From Actinomycetota bacterium (GTDB lineage: Bacteria > Actinomycetota > Acidimicrobiia > IMCC26256 > PALSA-555), in assembly GCA_016870595.1 (NCBI GenBank), contig VGBI01000008.1:1-53404 (forward strand): DNA of 53,404 nt, given 5' to 3'. Shown one piece after another: positions 24,841 to 34,342 of the stretch. The position numbers and the translations under genes are program-made. Under the pieces are notes generated by a model, which had not been told where the DNA came from, ran no database searches, and saw only the letters and a list, made by a program, of their open reading frames with translations. Within the stretch, counting starts at the first letter, position 1. The number at the start of each line of letters is the position of its first letter.

Positions 24841-26042
24841 GCCGTCCGGCGGTCGTGGTCGACGGGGTGTCGAAGCGCTACCGCCTCTACCACGAGCGCA
24901 ACCAGTCCCTGAAGGCGACGGTGCTGCGCCGCCGCCGGGCCCGCTACGAGGAGTTCTGGGCGCTGTCGGACGTCTCGTTCGAGATCGCACCGGGCCGGAC
25001 CTTCGGGCTCATCGGTGAGAACGGGTCGGGAAAGAGCACGCTGCTGAAGTGCCTCGCGCGCATCCTGCGACCCGAGCGCGGCACCGTGACCGTCGACGGG
25101 CGTCTCTCGGCGCTGCTCGAGCTCGGGGCCGGCTTCCACCCGGAGCTCTCGGGGCGCGAGAACGTGTACCTGAACGGCGCGATCCTCGGGCTCTCGCGGC
25201 GGGACCTCGATGCCCGCTTCGACGACATCGTCGCCTTCAGCGGCCTGGAGCACTTCATCGACACGCCGGTCAAGGGGTACTCGAGCGGCATGTACGTGCG
25301 CCTCGGGTTCGCGGTCGCGATCAACGTCGAGCCCGAGGTTCTCCTGGTCGACGAGGTGCTCGCGGTGGGTGACGCCGAGTTCCAGCAGCGCTGCGCCGAG
25401 AAGTTCGACGAGCTGCGCCGCGCCGGTCGCACCATCGTGATCGTCACGCACGCCATGGACTCCATCCGCAACCTCTGCGACGAGGTGGCCCTGCTCGAGC
25501 ACGGCACGTTGCGGGCCCTCGGCCCGGCGGCGACGGTGATCAACGACTACGAGGACTCGGTGCACGCGAACCGACGGGCCGACGGCGTCGGCTGGCGCTG
25601 GGGCACGGGCGAGGCCGAGATCGAGCGGGTGGAGTTCCTCGACGCCACCGGGCGGGCCGTCACCCACGTTCGCACCGGCGACCCGTTGGTGGTCCGGGTG
25701 CACCTCGCCGCCGCCGAGCCGATCGAGCAGCCCGTCCTCGGCCTGGGCGTGCACACCCTCGACGGGGTGCAGGTGACGGGACCCAACCTGCGCGAGGCCG
25801 GTCTCGTCCCCGACCGCTTCGTCGGGCGTGGCCACATCGACCACCGGATCCCCCGGGTGCCGCTGCTCCCCGGCACCTACGACTTCAGCGCCCTGCTCTA
25901 CGACTACACGATCACCCGCGCGGTCGACGCCCGCATCCGGGCCTTCCGCTTCGACGTCATCCACGGTGATCCCGCCGAGGAGCACGGCGTCGTCACCCTC
26001 GGGGGCACCTGGGATCTCGCCGGGCTGGCGGACGGCCGGTGA
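24837..26042 (+). CDS. Polysaccharide export ATPase (Wzt-like) with C-terminal cargo-type domain
   Basis: GLIGENGSGKSTLLKCLARILRPERGTVTVDGRLSALLELGAGFHPELSGRENVYLNG..., YSSGMYVRLGFAVA, plus approx. 150-aa C-terminal beta-rich domain. Confidence 0.9.
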   Translation: MSRPAVVVDGVSKRYRLYHERNQSLKATVLRRRRARYEEFWALSDVSFEIAPGRTFGLIGENGSGKSTLLKCLARILRPERGTVTVDGRLSALLELGAGFHPELSGRENVYLNGAILGLSRRDLDARFDDIVAFSGLEHFIDTPVKGYSSGMYVRLGFAVAINVEPEVLLVDEVLAVGDAEFQQRCAEKFDELRRAGRTIVIVTHAMDSIRNLCDEVALLEHGTLRALGPAATVINDYEDSVHANRRADGVGWRWGTGEAEIERVEFLDATGRAVTHVRTGDPLVVRVHLAAAEPIEQPVLGLGVHTLDGVQVTGPNLREAGLVPDRFVGRGHIDHRIPRVPLLPGTYDFSALLYDYTITRAVDARIRAFRFDVIHGDPAEEHGVVTLGGTWDLAGLADGR

Positions 26043-28147
26043 GCCCCGCCGGCCACCGGCGGGCCCGGCCGGTCCGGATCGGCGCCGTCAGCATCGTGGT
26101 CGGCGAGATCGACGGGATCGGCACGGCCACCGACGAGATCGCCGACCTCGACCTCCCGGGGTCGGGTCACGAGGTGGTGGTGCCGGTGCGCGGCCCGGGG
26201 CGCGCCCCGCGCCGCATCGGGGGCCTGGCCGTGCGCGAGGTGCGGGTCGACGACCGGATGACCGCCTCGGCGGTCCGCAACGCGGCCGCCGCGGCGGCCC
26301 GGGGCGAGTACCTCGGCTTCCTCGCCCCCGGGGCCCGACCCGCGCCCGGGTGGCTGCGGTCGGCGCTGGCCGCGTTCCGGGCCGACGCCCGGGTCGCCGC
26401 GGTCGTGGCCCGGGACCCCGACGACCCCGACGACCGGCCCACGGTCGCGGTGCTGGGAGCGCCCGCCGCCGGAGTGGTGGTGGAGACCCGCGCGTTCCAG
26501 TGGGTCGACGGCGGTCCGGTCGACGCCGGGCCGGTGGCCGCGGCCGCCGAGCTGGGCTGGCGCCTGCGGCGGGCGGGGATGACGGTGGTCTCGGTCGCGG
26601 GGTCCTGCGTGGCCGGGCCCGTCCCCGGGCCCCCGGGCCGTACGGACGGGGCCGAGGGTCCCGATGCCGTCGTCGACCGGGTGCGGCTGCTGTGGGCCAC
26701 GGCCGACACCGAGCCCGCCCACCGGGCCGTCGTGCGGGCCCGGGAGGTGCTCCCCTTCGCCGGGATCGATCCCGAGGCGCCGCGCGTGCTGGTGGTGACC
26801 CCCGACGTGCTCGCCCCGCGCATGGCCGGCCCGGCGATCCGGGCCTTCGAGCTGGCCCACGCGCTCGCCGCCGCCCCGGAGATCGGTGGGGTCGAGCTCG
26901 TCTCGATCGTCCGCTGCGACCTGGCGTCCGGGGCCGTGCCGGTCCGGGCCGTCGACGAGACGGCCCTGCGGGCCGCAGTGGCGCGCGCCGACGCGGTCGT
27001 CGTGCAGGGGCACGTCCTCGACCACCACCCGTGGCTCGCCGACACCGACCGCGTCCTGATCGTCGATGCGTACGACCCGATCCAGCTCGAGGTGCTCGAG
27101 CAGTCGCGCGAGCTGCCGATCCCGCAGCGCCGGACCCTGGTCCGCCTGACCGGCGGCACGATCGACCGGCTGCTCGCGCGCGGGGACCGGTTCCTCGTGG
27201 CCAGTGCGAAGCAGCGTGATCTCCTCATCGGACAGCTCCTGGCCTCCGGGCGCCTGAACGCCTCGGTCTACGACGCCGACCCCGGACTGCACGACCTGAT
27301 CGGCGTCGTGCCCTTCGGCGTCCCCGACGCCGACCCCGTCGCGAACGGCCCGGCGCTGCGCGGGGTGGTGCCGGGGATCGGCCCCGACGACCCGCTGATC
27401 CTGTGGGGCGGTGGGGTCTACAACTGGTTCGATCCGCTCACGCTCCTGCACGCGGTCGCCCGGCTCCGAGCCCGGGTCCCGGGGGTTCGGTGCTTCTTCA
27501 TGGGGATGCACCATCCCCACCCCGAGGTCCCGGAGATGGAGATGGCCCGCCGCACCCGTGCCCTCGCCCGTCACCTCGACCTCGTGGGCACGCACGTCTT
27601 CTTCAACGACGGCTGGATCCCCTACGACGAGCGTGCCGGCTACCTGCTCGAGGCCGACGTGGGGGTCAGCACCCACCTCGACCACGTCGAGACCGCGTTC
27701 TCGTTCCGGACCCGCATCCTCGACTACCTGTGGGCGGCGCTCCCCGTGGTGGCTACGGCGGGCGACGCCCTGGGTGACCTCGTCGCGGCGCGCGGGTTCG
27801 GCGTCGCCGTGGCGCCGGGCGACGCCGATGCGCTGGCCGACGCGCTGCACGGGCTCCTGACCGATCCGGTGGCGAACCGGGCCCGTCGCGACGCGATCAC
27901 CGCGGCGCGCCCCGAGCTGGCGTGGTCCCGGGCGGCGGCGCCGCTCGTCGCGATGGCGGCACGGCCGCAGCGCGCCGCCGACCTGGTGGATCCGCGCGAG
28001 CGGGCGGTGCGGGGCGACCGGGCCGCGGCGGCGGTGTGGGGCGTCGGCTGGGAGGCCAGCGCCCGGGGGGCCTGGGCGTCGCTGCGGCGCGGGGAGTGGG
28101 ACGACCTGGCCGGCAAGGTGCAACGTCGGTGGGCGGAGCGCCCGTGA
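26039..28147 (+). CDS. Two-domain glycosyltransferase (degenerate GT2-like N-terminus + GT4)
   Basis: N-term AVRNAAAAAARGEYLGFLAPGARPAPGWLRSALAAF GT2-like; C-term ILWGGGVYNWFDPLTLLHAVARLR...GYLLEADVGVSTHLDHVETAFSFRTRILDYLWAALPVVAT GT4-like. Confidence 0.72.
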   Translation: MSPAGHRRARPVRIGAVSIVVGEIDGIGTATDEIADLDLPGSGHEVVVPVRGPGRAPRRIGGLAVREVRVDDRMTASAVRNAAAAAARGEYLGFLAPGARPAPGWLRSALAAFRADARVAAVVARDPDDPDDRPTVAVLGAPAAGVVVETRAFQWVDGGPVDAGPVAAAAELGWRLRRAGMTVVSVAGSCVAGPVPGPPGRTDGAEGPDAVVDRVRLLWATADTEPAHRAVVRAREVLPFAGIDPEAPRVLVVTPDVLAPRMAGPAIRAFELAHALAAAPEIGGVELVSIVRCDLASGAVPVRAVDETALRAAVARADAVVVQGHVLDHHPWLADTDRVLIVDAYDPIQLEVLEQSRELPIPQRRTLVRLTGGTIDRLLARGDRFLVASAKQRDLLIGQLLASGRLNASVYDADPGLHDLIGVVPFGVPDADPVANGPALRGVVPGIGPDDPLILWGGGVYNWFDPLTLLHAVARLRARVPGVRCFFMGMHHPHPEVPEMEMARRTRALARHLDLVGTHVFFNDGWIPYDERAGYLLEADVGVSTHLDHVETAFSFRTRILDYLWAALPVVATAGDALGDLVAARGFGVAVAPGDADALADALHGLLTDPVANRARRDAITAARPELAWSRAAAPLVAMAARPQRAADLVDPRERAVRGDRAAAAVWGVGWEASARGAWASLRRGEWDDLAGKVQRRWAERP

Positions 28148-29637
28148 CGGACCGGGGTCGATCCGACGCGGCGCGGGCTGACGAACCGCACGCTGCCCCC
28201 GGGAGCGCCGGGTGGCGCACCCTCGTCCCGGCGCCGGACGAGCGCGCCGCGGCCCGCGTCCGGCTGCTGCCCTGGGCCGGGGCCCCCGGCTGGTGGCGGG
28301 CGCCGCTGGGCCTGGTTGCCGGCCTCGCCGCGGTCCGGTTGCTGGTCGGTGTCCTGAGCCCCGGGGTGTGGTTCATGAACGACTCGGCCGAGTACGTGCA
28401 GCTCGTCGGCGATCTCTTCGTGCCCCGGACCCGGCCCCCGGGCGTCGCGCTGTTCTGGCGGGGCGTCCTCGGCGTCTGGACGTCGTTCGACGCCATCGTG
28501 GTCGCCCACGGACTGCTGGGGGTCCTCGGCGGTTTGGTCCTCTTCTGCATCGCCCGGGAGGTCGGGCTGCGGACCCGGCCTGCGCTGGCGGCGGCGGTGC
28601 TGGGGTCGTGCACCCCCACCGTGTTGTTCTTCGAGCGGGTGGTCCTCACCGAGACCCTGGCGCTGTTCCTGTTGCTGATGACCACCTGGCTCGTGCTACT
28701 CGCGGTGCGGACCCGGTCCACGACTGCGTGGGCGCTGGCCGGGCTGGTCGGGGCGCTGAGCGGCGTGGTGCGGACGGTGGCCGTCATCGCCCTGCCCGTG
28801 ATCGCGGTGATTGCGCTGCTCGCGACCCGCGGCTCGTTGCTCCCTCGACTCGCAGCGGTCGTCGCCTTCGCGCTTGCGGCGGTCGTGCCGCTGGCGGGCT
28901 ATGCGTTCGCGGTGTACTTGGACTCCCGTGCGGTGACCGGCGATGGACGCTTCGGGCTCCAGTTCACCGACGGGTACGCATACTTCGCCGCCACCGCGCC
29001 GCTCACCGACTGCACGGAACCCGACCGGCCCCCTGCGATCCGGGCGCGCATCTGCGCCGTCCCGGGCTATCTCGACCAGGACCCCGACACCATCGTCTGG
29101 TCGGGGGGGCCGGTCAACGACGCGTTGCGGAGCATCCGGTACATCCAGCGCAACGACGATCTCCGCGCCCTCGCGTTCGAGAGCATCCGGCGGGACCCGG
29201 TCGGGTTCCTCGGCACCGTCGGTGGCCGGACGGTGCGCATGCTCAGCACATACGACAACGTCTACTTCACCGACGCGAGCGGTGTGGTTGCGCCGTACCT
29301 CGGATCGGTGGGGCTGCCGACCGAGCAGGACCCCGACCGGTTCGAGGCGGCGTGGCCCTTCGTGCTCGATGTCTGGGTCGTGGCTCGTCTCGCCATGTGG
29401 GTGGGGCTCGCGTCGGCGCTGGCGTGGGCGCCGCGGCGCTGGACTCGCGGTGGTCGGGAACTGGTGATCGTCGCCGCGGTGCCGGTGGTCTCGTTCCTCT
29501 GGCTGTGCGTCACCGTTACGGCCGTGGCCCGCTACCTCGTGGTCTACGAACCGGTGGCGTGGCTGGCGGTCCTGTGGTTGGCCCAGACGGTGCGGGACGA
29601 CACCCGGGCCCGCCGGGCGGAGGCGGTACGAGCGTGA
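28144..29637 (+). CDS. GT39-like/polyprenyl-sugar-dependent membrane glycosyltransferase
   Basis: Multi-TM; GVWFMNDSAEYVQLVGDLFVPRTRPPGVALFWRGVLGV; loop and TM pattern of PMT_2-type proteins. Confidence 0.6.
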   Translation: MTDRGRSDAARADEPHAAPGSAGWRTLVPAPDERAAARVRLLPWAGAPGWWRAPLGLVAGLAAVRLLVGVLSPGVWFMNDSAEYVQLVGDLFVPRTRPPGVALFWRGVLGVWTSFDAIVVAHGLLGVLGGLVLFCIAREVGLRTRPALAAAVLGSCTPTVLFFERVVLTETLALFLLLMTTWLVLLAVRTRSTTAWALAGLVGALSGVVRTVAVIALPVIAVIALLATRGSLLPRLAAVVAFALAAVVPLAGYAFAVYLDSRAVTGDGRFGLQFTDGYAYFAATAPLTDCTEPDRPPAIRARICAVPGYLDQDPDTIVWSGGPVNDALRSIRYIQRNDDLRALAFESIRRDPVGFLGTVGGRTVRMLSTYDNVYFTDASGVVAPYLGSVGLPTEQDPDRFEAAWPFVLDVWVVARLAMWVGLASALAWAPRRWTRGGRELVIVAAVPVVSFLWLCVTVTAVARYLVVYEPVAWLAVLWLAQTVRDDTRARRAEAVRA

Positions 29638-31268
29638 CGCGCCGCCGCCAGCCGGGTGCCGCGAGTCTCCTGTGGGTCAGCCTCGCCGCGTTCACGGTCG
29701 CCTTCCTCGGTACGTCGGCCCTGGGCCTGGGCCCTGACGAGCCGGCGCACTACACCAAGGCCGCGGCGGCGGCACGCGGGGACCTGCTCGGGACCCGGGT
29801 CACCGCTGCCGACGTCCGGCGCGAGTACCCCCTCGCCCGCCCGGTCGACGACACCCGAGCCGAGCGGACCCGGGCCCGGCTCACCGCCCGCAGCGGCGTG
29901 TACGCCGGCCGGTACTTCTCGCTCCCCCCGGACGTCGCGGTGGGCGGACTGTTCCCCTGCTTCGCCCAGCAGCGGTCGGTGTCGGCGGCCTGCCAGGGCG
30001 CGCCGCCGGCGGCACGGGACCCCGAGCGGGTCTACTCCTACGTCGGGGGCTACCCGCCGGTGCCGTACCTCGTGGCCGGGGCGGGAACGCTGGTGCCGGG
30101 GAGTCGGGCCGAGAAGTGGTTCGGCGCCCGGCTGATCGGCGCCGCGGTGGCGCTCGCCCTGCTCGCGGTCGCGGTGGCCCTCGCCGCCGGCGGGCGTCGC
30201 CCGGCCTGGCGGATCGCGGGGGTCGCGGTCGCCGTGGTGCCCACCGCCGTCTTCCTGCTCGCCGTGGTGAACGCATCGGCCTGGGAGATCGCCGGTGGCC
30301 TCGTCGTCGCGGCCGCAGTGGTCCGGCTCGGCCGGGACCCCGACCCGACCGCGCGCGAATGGGCGGGCATCGCGGTCGGCGCGGTGGCGCTGAGCGTGGC
30401 CCGGCCGCTCGGGCCGTTCTGGCTGGTGCCGTTCGCCGTGCTGCTCGTCGCGCGGATCGGTCCGGCCCGGGTGCGGGCGCTGTGGCGGTCGGGCCGGGCG
30501 CCCAAGGTGACGACCGGCGTCGTCGCGCTGGCCGCCGGGTCGACCCTGGTCTGGGTCCGGGCCACCGACGCCAACCTCCCGGTCCTCGGCGACCGGATCC
30601 CCGAGGCGTTCCGGCTCGCGGTGAGCGACCTCTGGCTCGTGGTCCTCCAGATCCCGGCGATCTTCGGGTGGAACGACACGCCCGTCGCGGTGCCCTGGTC
30701 CTGGATCTACGGGCTCGGCCTCGTCGCACTGGTCACCGTGGCCCTGGTCTTCGCCTCCGCCCGGGAGCGGTGGACGCTCGTCCTCGCGATCGCCGGCACC
30801 CTCGCGGCCGCGATCTTCATCGCGGCGATCCCGTTCGAGATGTACCGGCAGCGCTACGCGATGCAGGCCCGCTACGTCCTGCCCTTCGCGGTCGTGATCC
30901 CGCTGCTGGTCGGTGACCTCCTCGCCCGGGCCGCCGACCGTGCGCCGCGGTCCCGGGCGGCTGACGGCCCCTGGTACCCGTCCGGGACCCTCCTCCCGGC
31001 CCTCCTGATCGCGGGCATGACGGTGCTCCAGCTCGTGGGCTGGTGGACCAACGCCGTGCGCAACGCAGCGGGCTTCGGCGGGTTCGCGTTCTGGGGCGGC
31101 GAGTGGTCGCCCCGGTTCGGCTGGATCCCGTGGGTGCTCGTCGCGACGGTCGGGGTGGGGTGTGGGCTGGGGGCGGCCGTCGCCGTGGCCCGGTCTGACC
31201 CCGACGCGGTCAGCGTCCGGACGCCGGTTCCGGACCGGCCGGGTGCCGACGCAACGCCGGGCGTCTGA
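29634..31268 (+). CDS. DUF2142-like membrane protein
   Basis: LGLGPDEPAHYTKAAAAARGDLLG...VYSYVGGYPPVPYLVAGAG...VPTAVFLLAVVNASAWEIAGGLVVAA: DUF2142 motifs. Confidence 0.75.
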   Translation: MTRRRQPGAASLLWVSLAAFTVAFLGTSALGLGPDEPAHYTKAAAAARGDLLGTRVTAADVRREYPLARPVDDTRAERTRARLTARSGVYAGRYFSLPPDVAVGGLFPCFAQQRSVSAACQGAPPAARDPERVYSYVGGYPPVPYLVAGAGTLVPGSRAEKWFGARLIGAAVALALLAVAVALAAGGRRPAWRIAGVAVAVVPTAVFLLAVVNASAWEIAGGLVVAAAVVRLGRDPDPTAREWAGIAVGAVALSVARPLGPFWLVPFAVLLVARIGPARVRALWRSGRAPKVTTGVVALAAGSTLVWVRATDANLPVLGDRIPEAFRLAVSDLWLVVLQIPAIFGWNDTPVAVPWSWIYGLGLVALVTVALVFASARERWTLVLAIAGTLAAAIFIAAIPFEMYRQRYAMQARYVLPFAVVIPLLVGDLLARAADRAPRSRAADGPWYPSGTLLPALLIAGMTVLQLVGWWTNAVRNAAGFGGFAFWGGEWSPRFGWIPWVLVATVGVGCGLGAAVAVARSDPDAVSVRTPVPDRPGADATPGV

Positions 31269-32514
31269 CCACGGCCCCCCCGAGGGCCCGCAGGCGACGG
31301 GCCACGAGGACGGGCCGGGGGCGCCGACCGTGCGCGAGCGGTGTCGCGACGTCGCGACGCGCGTAGCTGGCCGTGACCGCGAGGTGTCGGGCTGCGCTCC
31401 GCCACCACGCGCCGGGTCCGACCTGCGTGCCGTGGACCAGCAGACGGTTGCGCTCGTTGTAGTACGCGGAGAGGGCCGAGCCCTCGACGCTGGTCGCCGA
31501 GTGCACGTGGCGCACGACCGAAGCGGGCGCGGTCCGGTAGCGCCAGCCCCGGCGGGCACCCCGGAGCGAGAGATCGACGTCCTCGTAGTACAGGAACAGC
31601 CGCTCGTCGAACAGCCCGACGTCGTCGAGATACTCGCGTCGGAGCAGCACGGCGGCGCCACACCACGCCCCGACCTCGACCGGGGTGTCGTACTGCCCGG
31701 TGTCGACCTCGAGCCACCCGCGGTCGGCGCCGTACCCGTCGGGGGCGACGACCGAGCCGACGTTGTTGCACACCTCGACCGGTACGGCGTCGCTCGGCAC
31801 CGGGTACCAGGCCGGGGTCCGCCCGACCGTGACCGTGCTGGAGACGGTGCCCGACCGCAGCGTCACCGGCGTGGGTGCGTCGGCCGCGAGGCGGAGGGCG
31901 AGATCGCCGCCGGTGCCGGTCGGGATCCGCAGGACCGCGTGCCCGTGGGTCCACTGGCCCCCGGGCTCGTCGTCGGGCATCGGCTCGTCCCCCCAGAACC
32001 CCGCGACGTGCTGGAGGCGGCGCCCCTGGTCGGCCGGACCGACCCGGGCGCCGCTGACCCGGACCCCGAGGTCCCGGGCGTCGCCCCGGCCCCGGCGGTG
32101 GGTGGGCGCCTCGAGGTGGATCTCGACCGCGGGCTCGGCGAGCAGGATCTTGGGGCAGGCGGCGCCGACCCGGGGATCGGCGGCGCAGGTCGCGACCAGG
32201 GGGCCGAGCCATCCGGGGGTGACGAACGCGTCGTTGTTGACCAGGGCCACGTAGTCGGCGTCGCCCCGGGTCCGCATCCCGAGGTTGGCGCCCCCCGCGA
32301 AGCCCCGGTTCGTCGGGCTCTCGACCACGGTGACGCCGGGCAGGTCCCGGCGCACGACCTCGGTGACCGGCAGCCGCGAGCCGTTCTCGACGAGGACGAT
32401 GCGCAGGTGCTCGGCGGGCCAGTCGGTGGCGACGAGGTGCCGCAGGCACTCGAGCGTGAGATCACCGCCGTCGTGGTCCACCACGACCACGTGGACGAGC
32501 GGCGGCGCGCTCAC
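31210..32514 (-). CDS. GT2 glycosyltransferase with inserted domain
   Basis: VHVVVVDHDGGDLTLECLRHLVATDWP...NRGFAGGANLGMRT...YVALVNNDAFVTPGWL...LLRREYLDDVGLFDERLFLYYEDVDLSLRGARRGW; approx. 130-aa insertion. Confidence 0.85.
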   Translation of the reverse strand: MSAPPLVHVVVVDHDGGDLTLECLRHLVATDWPAEHLRIVLVENGSRLPVTEVVRRDLPGVTVVESPTNRGFAGGANLGMRTRGDADYVALVNNDAFVTPGWLGPLVATCAADPRVGAACPKILLAEPAVEIHLEAPTHRRGRGDARDLGVRVSGARVGPADQGRRLQHVAGFWGDEPMPDDEPGGQWTHGHAVLRIPTGTGGDLALRLAADAPTPVTLRSGTVSSTVTVGRTPAWYPVPSDAVPVEVCNNVGSVVAPDGYGADRGWLEVDTGQYDTPVEVGAWCGAAVLLRREYLDDVGLFDERLFLYYEDVDLSLRGARRGWRYRTAPASVVRHVHSATSVEGSALSAYYNERNRLLVHGTQVGPGAWWRSAARHLAVTASYARRDVATPLAHGRRPRPVLVARRLRALGGAVVRRPALRRHPAGPEPASGR

Positions 32515-32518
32515 CGGT

Positions 32519-33364
32519 TCACCGGGTGAGCGCAGCGACGACGCGGTCCAGCGACTCGCGGTAGTGGGGGAGGGGCTCCAGGCCCGAGAGGCGGAGCGCG
32601 ACGTCGTCGAGCACGGAGTTCGCCGGGCGGGGCGCCGGTCGGGGCGGGACGAGGTCGGCGGTCGCGATCGCCTCGACCCGACCGGGGTCGTGGCCGGCCG
32701 ACTCCATCACCGCCCGGGCGAACTCGAACCACGAGACCTCGCCCTGGTTGGTGGCGTGGAACAGACCGGGGCGGCGGTCGGCGACGATCCGGCGCACGAA
32801 GGCGGCGGCGTCGGCGGCCGCAGTGGGCCGGCCCCGCTGGTCGTCGACGAACCGCAGCGTGGGCTGGTCGGCGGCCGCGCGGAGGATCGTCTTGACGACG
32901 TTGCCGCCGTGCTCGCCGAAGACCCAGGCGATGCGCACAACGGTGACGTCGGGCCGCCCGGCCAGCTCCCGCTCGCCCGCCTGCTTGCTGCGGCCGTAGA
33001 CCGATCGGGGATTGGGCACGTCCCACTCGTCGTAGGGCGTGGGCTTGGTCCCGTCGAACACGTAGTCGGTGGAGAGGTGGACGAGGTGCGCGCCGACCCG
33101 GTCGGCGGCCTCGGCGACGTGGCGGACGGCCAGCGCGTTGACCGTGTACGCGCGGTCGGCTTCGGTCTCGCACGCGTCGACCGCCGTGTAGGCCGCAGCG
33201 TTGACGATCGCGTCGGGGCGCCACCCCGCCACCGCGGCGAGGACGGCCGCGCGGTCGGTGGTGTCGAGGGTCGCCCGGTCGGCGGCGACCACGTCGTGAT
33301 CGGCGAACGCGGTGACCAGCTCGCGGCCGACCTGGCCGGCGGCTCCGGTGATCAGGACCCGCAC
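32519..33364 (-). CDS. rmlD: dTDP-4-dehydrorhamnose reductase
   Basis: MRVLITGAAGQVGRELVTAF...VNAAAYTAVDACETEADRAYTVNALAVRHVAEAA...LSTDYVFDGTKPTPYDEWDVPNPRSVYGRSKQAGE. Confidence 0.93.
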   Translation of the reverse strand: MRVLITGAAGQVGRELVTAFADHDVVAADRATLDTTDRAAVLAAVAGWRPDAIVNAAAYTAVDACETEADRAYTVNALAVRHVAEAADRVGAHLVHLSTDYVFDGTKPTPYDEWDVPNPRSVYGRSKQAGERELAGRPDVTVVRIAWVFGEHGGNVVKTILRAAADQPTLRFVDDQRGRPTAAADAAAFVRRIVADRRPGLFHATNQGEVSWFEFARAVMESAGHDPGRVEAIATADLVPPRPAPRPANSVLDDVALRLSGLEPLPHYRESLDRVVAALTR

Positions 33365-33377
33365 CGTCGGCGTCCCC

Positions 33378-34340
33378 TCAGCGACCGGGCGCCCGCAGCG
33401 GGCGCCACCACCACGAGTTGTCCCGGTACCAGGCCACGGTGGCCGCGAGGGCCTCGCGCAGCTCGCGGGCCGGGCGCCATCCGAGCGCCTCCACCTTGGT
33501 GGTGTCGATGGAGTAGCGCCGGTCGTGACCGAGGCGGTCCTCGACGTAGTCGATCATCTCGTCGCCGTGGCCGAGCAGTCCCAGGATCGCGTCGGTGAGC
33601 TCGCGGTTGGTGATCTCGTTGCCGGCCCCGATGTTGTAGATCTCGCCGACCTCACCCCGGCGCAGCACGAGATCGACCGCAGCACAGTTGTCCATCACGT
33701 AGCACCAGTCGCGCACGTTGAGGCCGTCGCCGTAGAGCGGCACCTTCCGGCCGTCGAGCAGGTTGGTCACGAACAGCGGGATGACCTTCTCGGGGAACTG
33801 GTACGGGCCGAAGTTGTTCGACGACCGGGTCACGAGGACGGGGAGGCCGTAGGTCGTGCGGTACGACATCGCGATCAGGTCCGAGCCCGCCTTCGACGCC
33901 GAGTACGGCGAGCGCGGCTCGAGCCGGTCGGCCTCGGTGAACGAGCCCTCCTCGATGGAGCCGTAGACCTCGTCGGTCGAGATGTGCAGGAAGCGGTCGA
34001 CCCCGACCCGTCGGGCCACGTCGCACATCACGTTGGTGCCGTCGCAGTTCGTGTGCACGAACTCGTCGGGCGAGGCGATCGACCGGTCGACGTGGCTCTC
34101 GGCCGCGAAGTGCACCACGGCGTCGTGCCCGTCCATGACCGCGGTCACGGCGGCGCGATCGGTGATGTCGCCCTGGACGAAGGTGAGGCGGGGGTTGCCG
34201 TCCAGGTCCTCGAGGTTCGCGAGGTTGCCTGCGTAGGTGAGCGCGTCGAACACGGTGACCGAGTCGTCGGAGTGCTCCAGGACGTGGTGCACGTAGTTCG
34301 AGCCGATGAAGCCGGCGCCGCCGGTGACGAGGAGTCGCAC
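33378..34340 (-). CDS. rmlB: dTDP-glucose 4,6-dehydratase
   Basis: MRLLVTGGAGFIGSNYVHHVLEH...HFAAESHVDRSI...HISTDEVYGSI...YSASKAGSDLIA. Confidence 0.95.
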   Translation of the reverse strand: MRLLVTGGAGFIGSNYVHHVLEHSDDSVTVFDALTYAGNLANLEDLDGNPRLTFVQGDITDRAAVTAVMDGHDAVVHFAAESHVDRSIASPDEFVHTNCDGTNVMCDVARRVGVDRFLHISTDEVYGSIEEGSFTEADRLEPRSPYSASKAGSDLIAMSYRTTYGLPVLVTRSSNNFGPYQFPEKVIPLFVTNLLDGRKVPLYGDGLNVRDWCYVMDNCAAVDLVLRRGEVGEIYNIGAGNEITNRELTDAILGLLGHGDEMIDYVEDRLGHDRRYSIDTTKVEALGWRPARELREALAATVAWYRDNSWWWRPLRAPGR

Positions 34341-34342
34341 GG

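Noticed and set aside
25904-28123. 739-aa minus ORF opposite the GT2/GT4 gene
   Set aside because: Antisense shadow ORF; the plus-strand gene is flanked by RTGA-coupled neighbours.
28212-31268. 1018-aa plus ORF as a single giant protein
   Set aside because: First half is out of frame with the GT39-like gene; only the 29634-31268 portion is a credible CDS.
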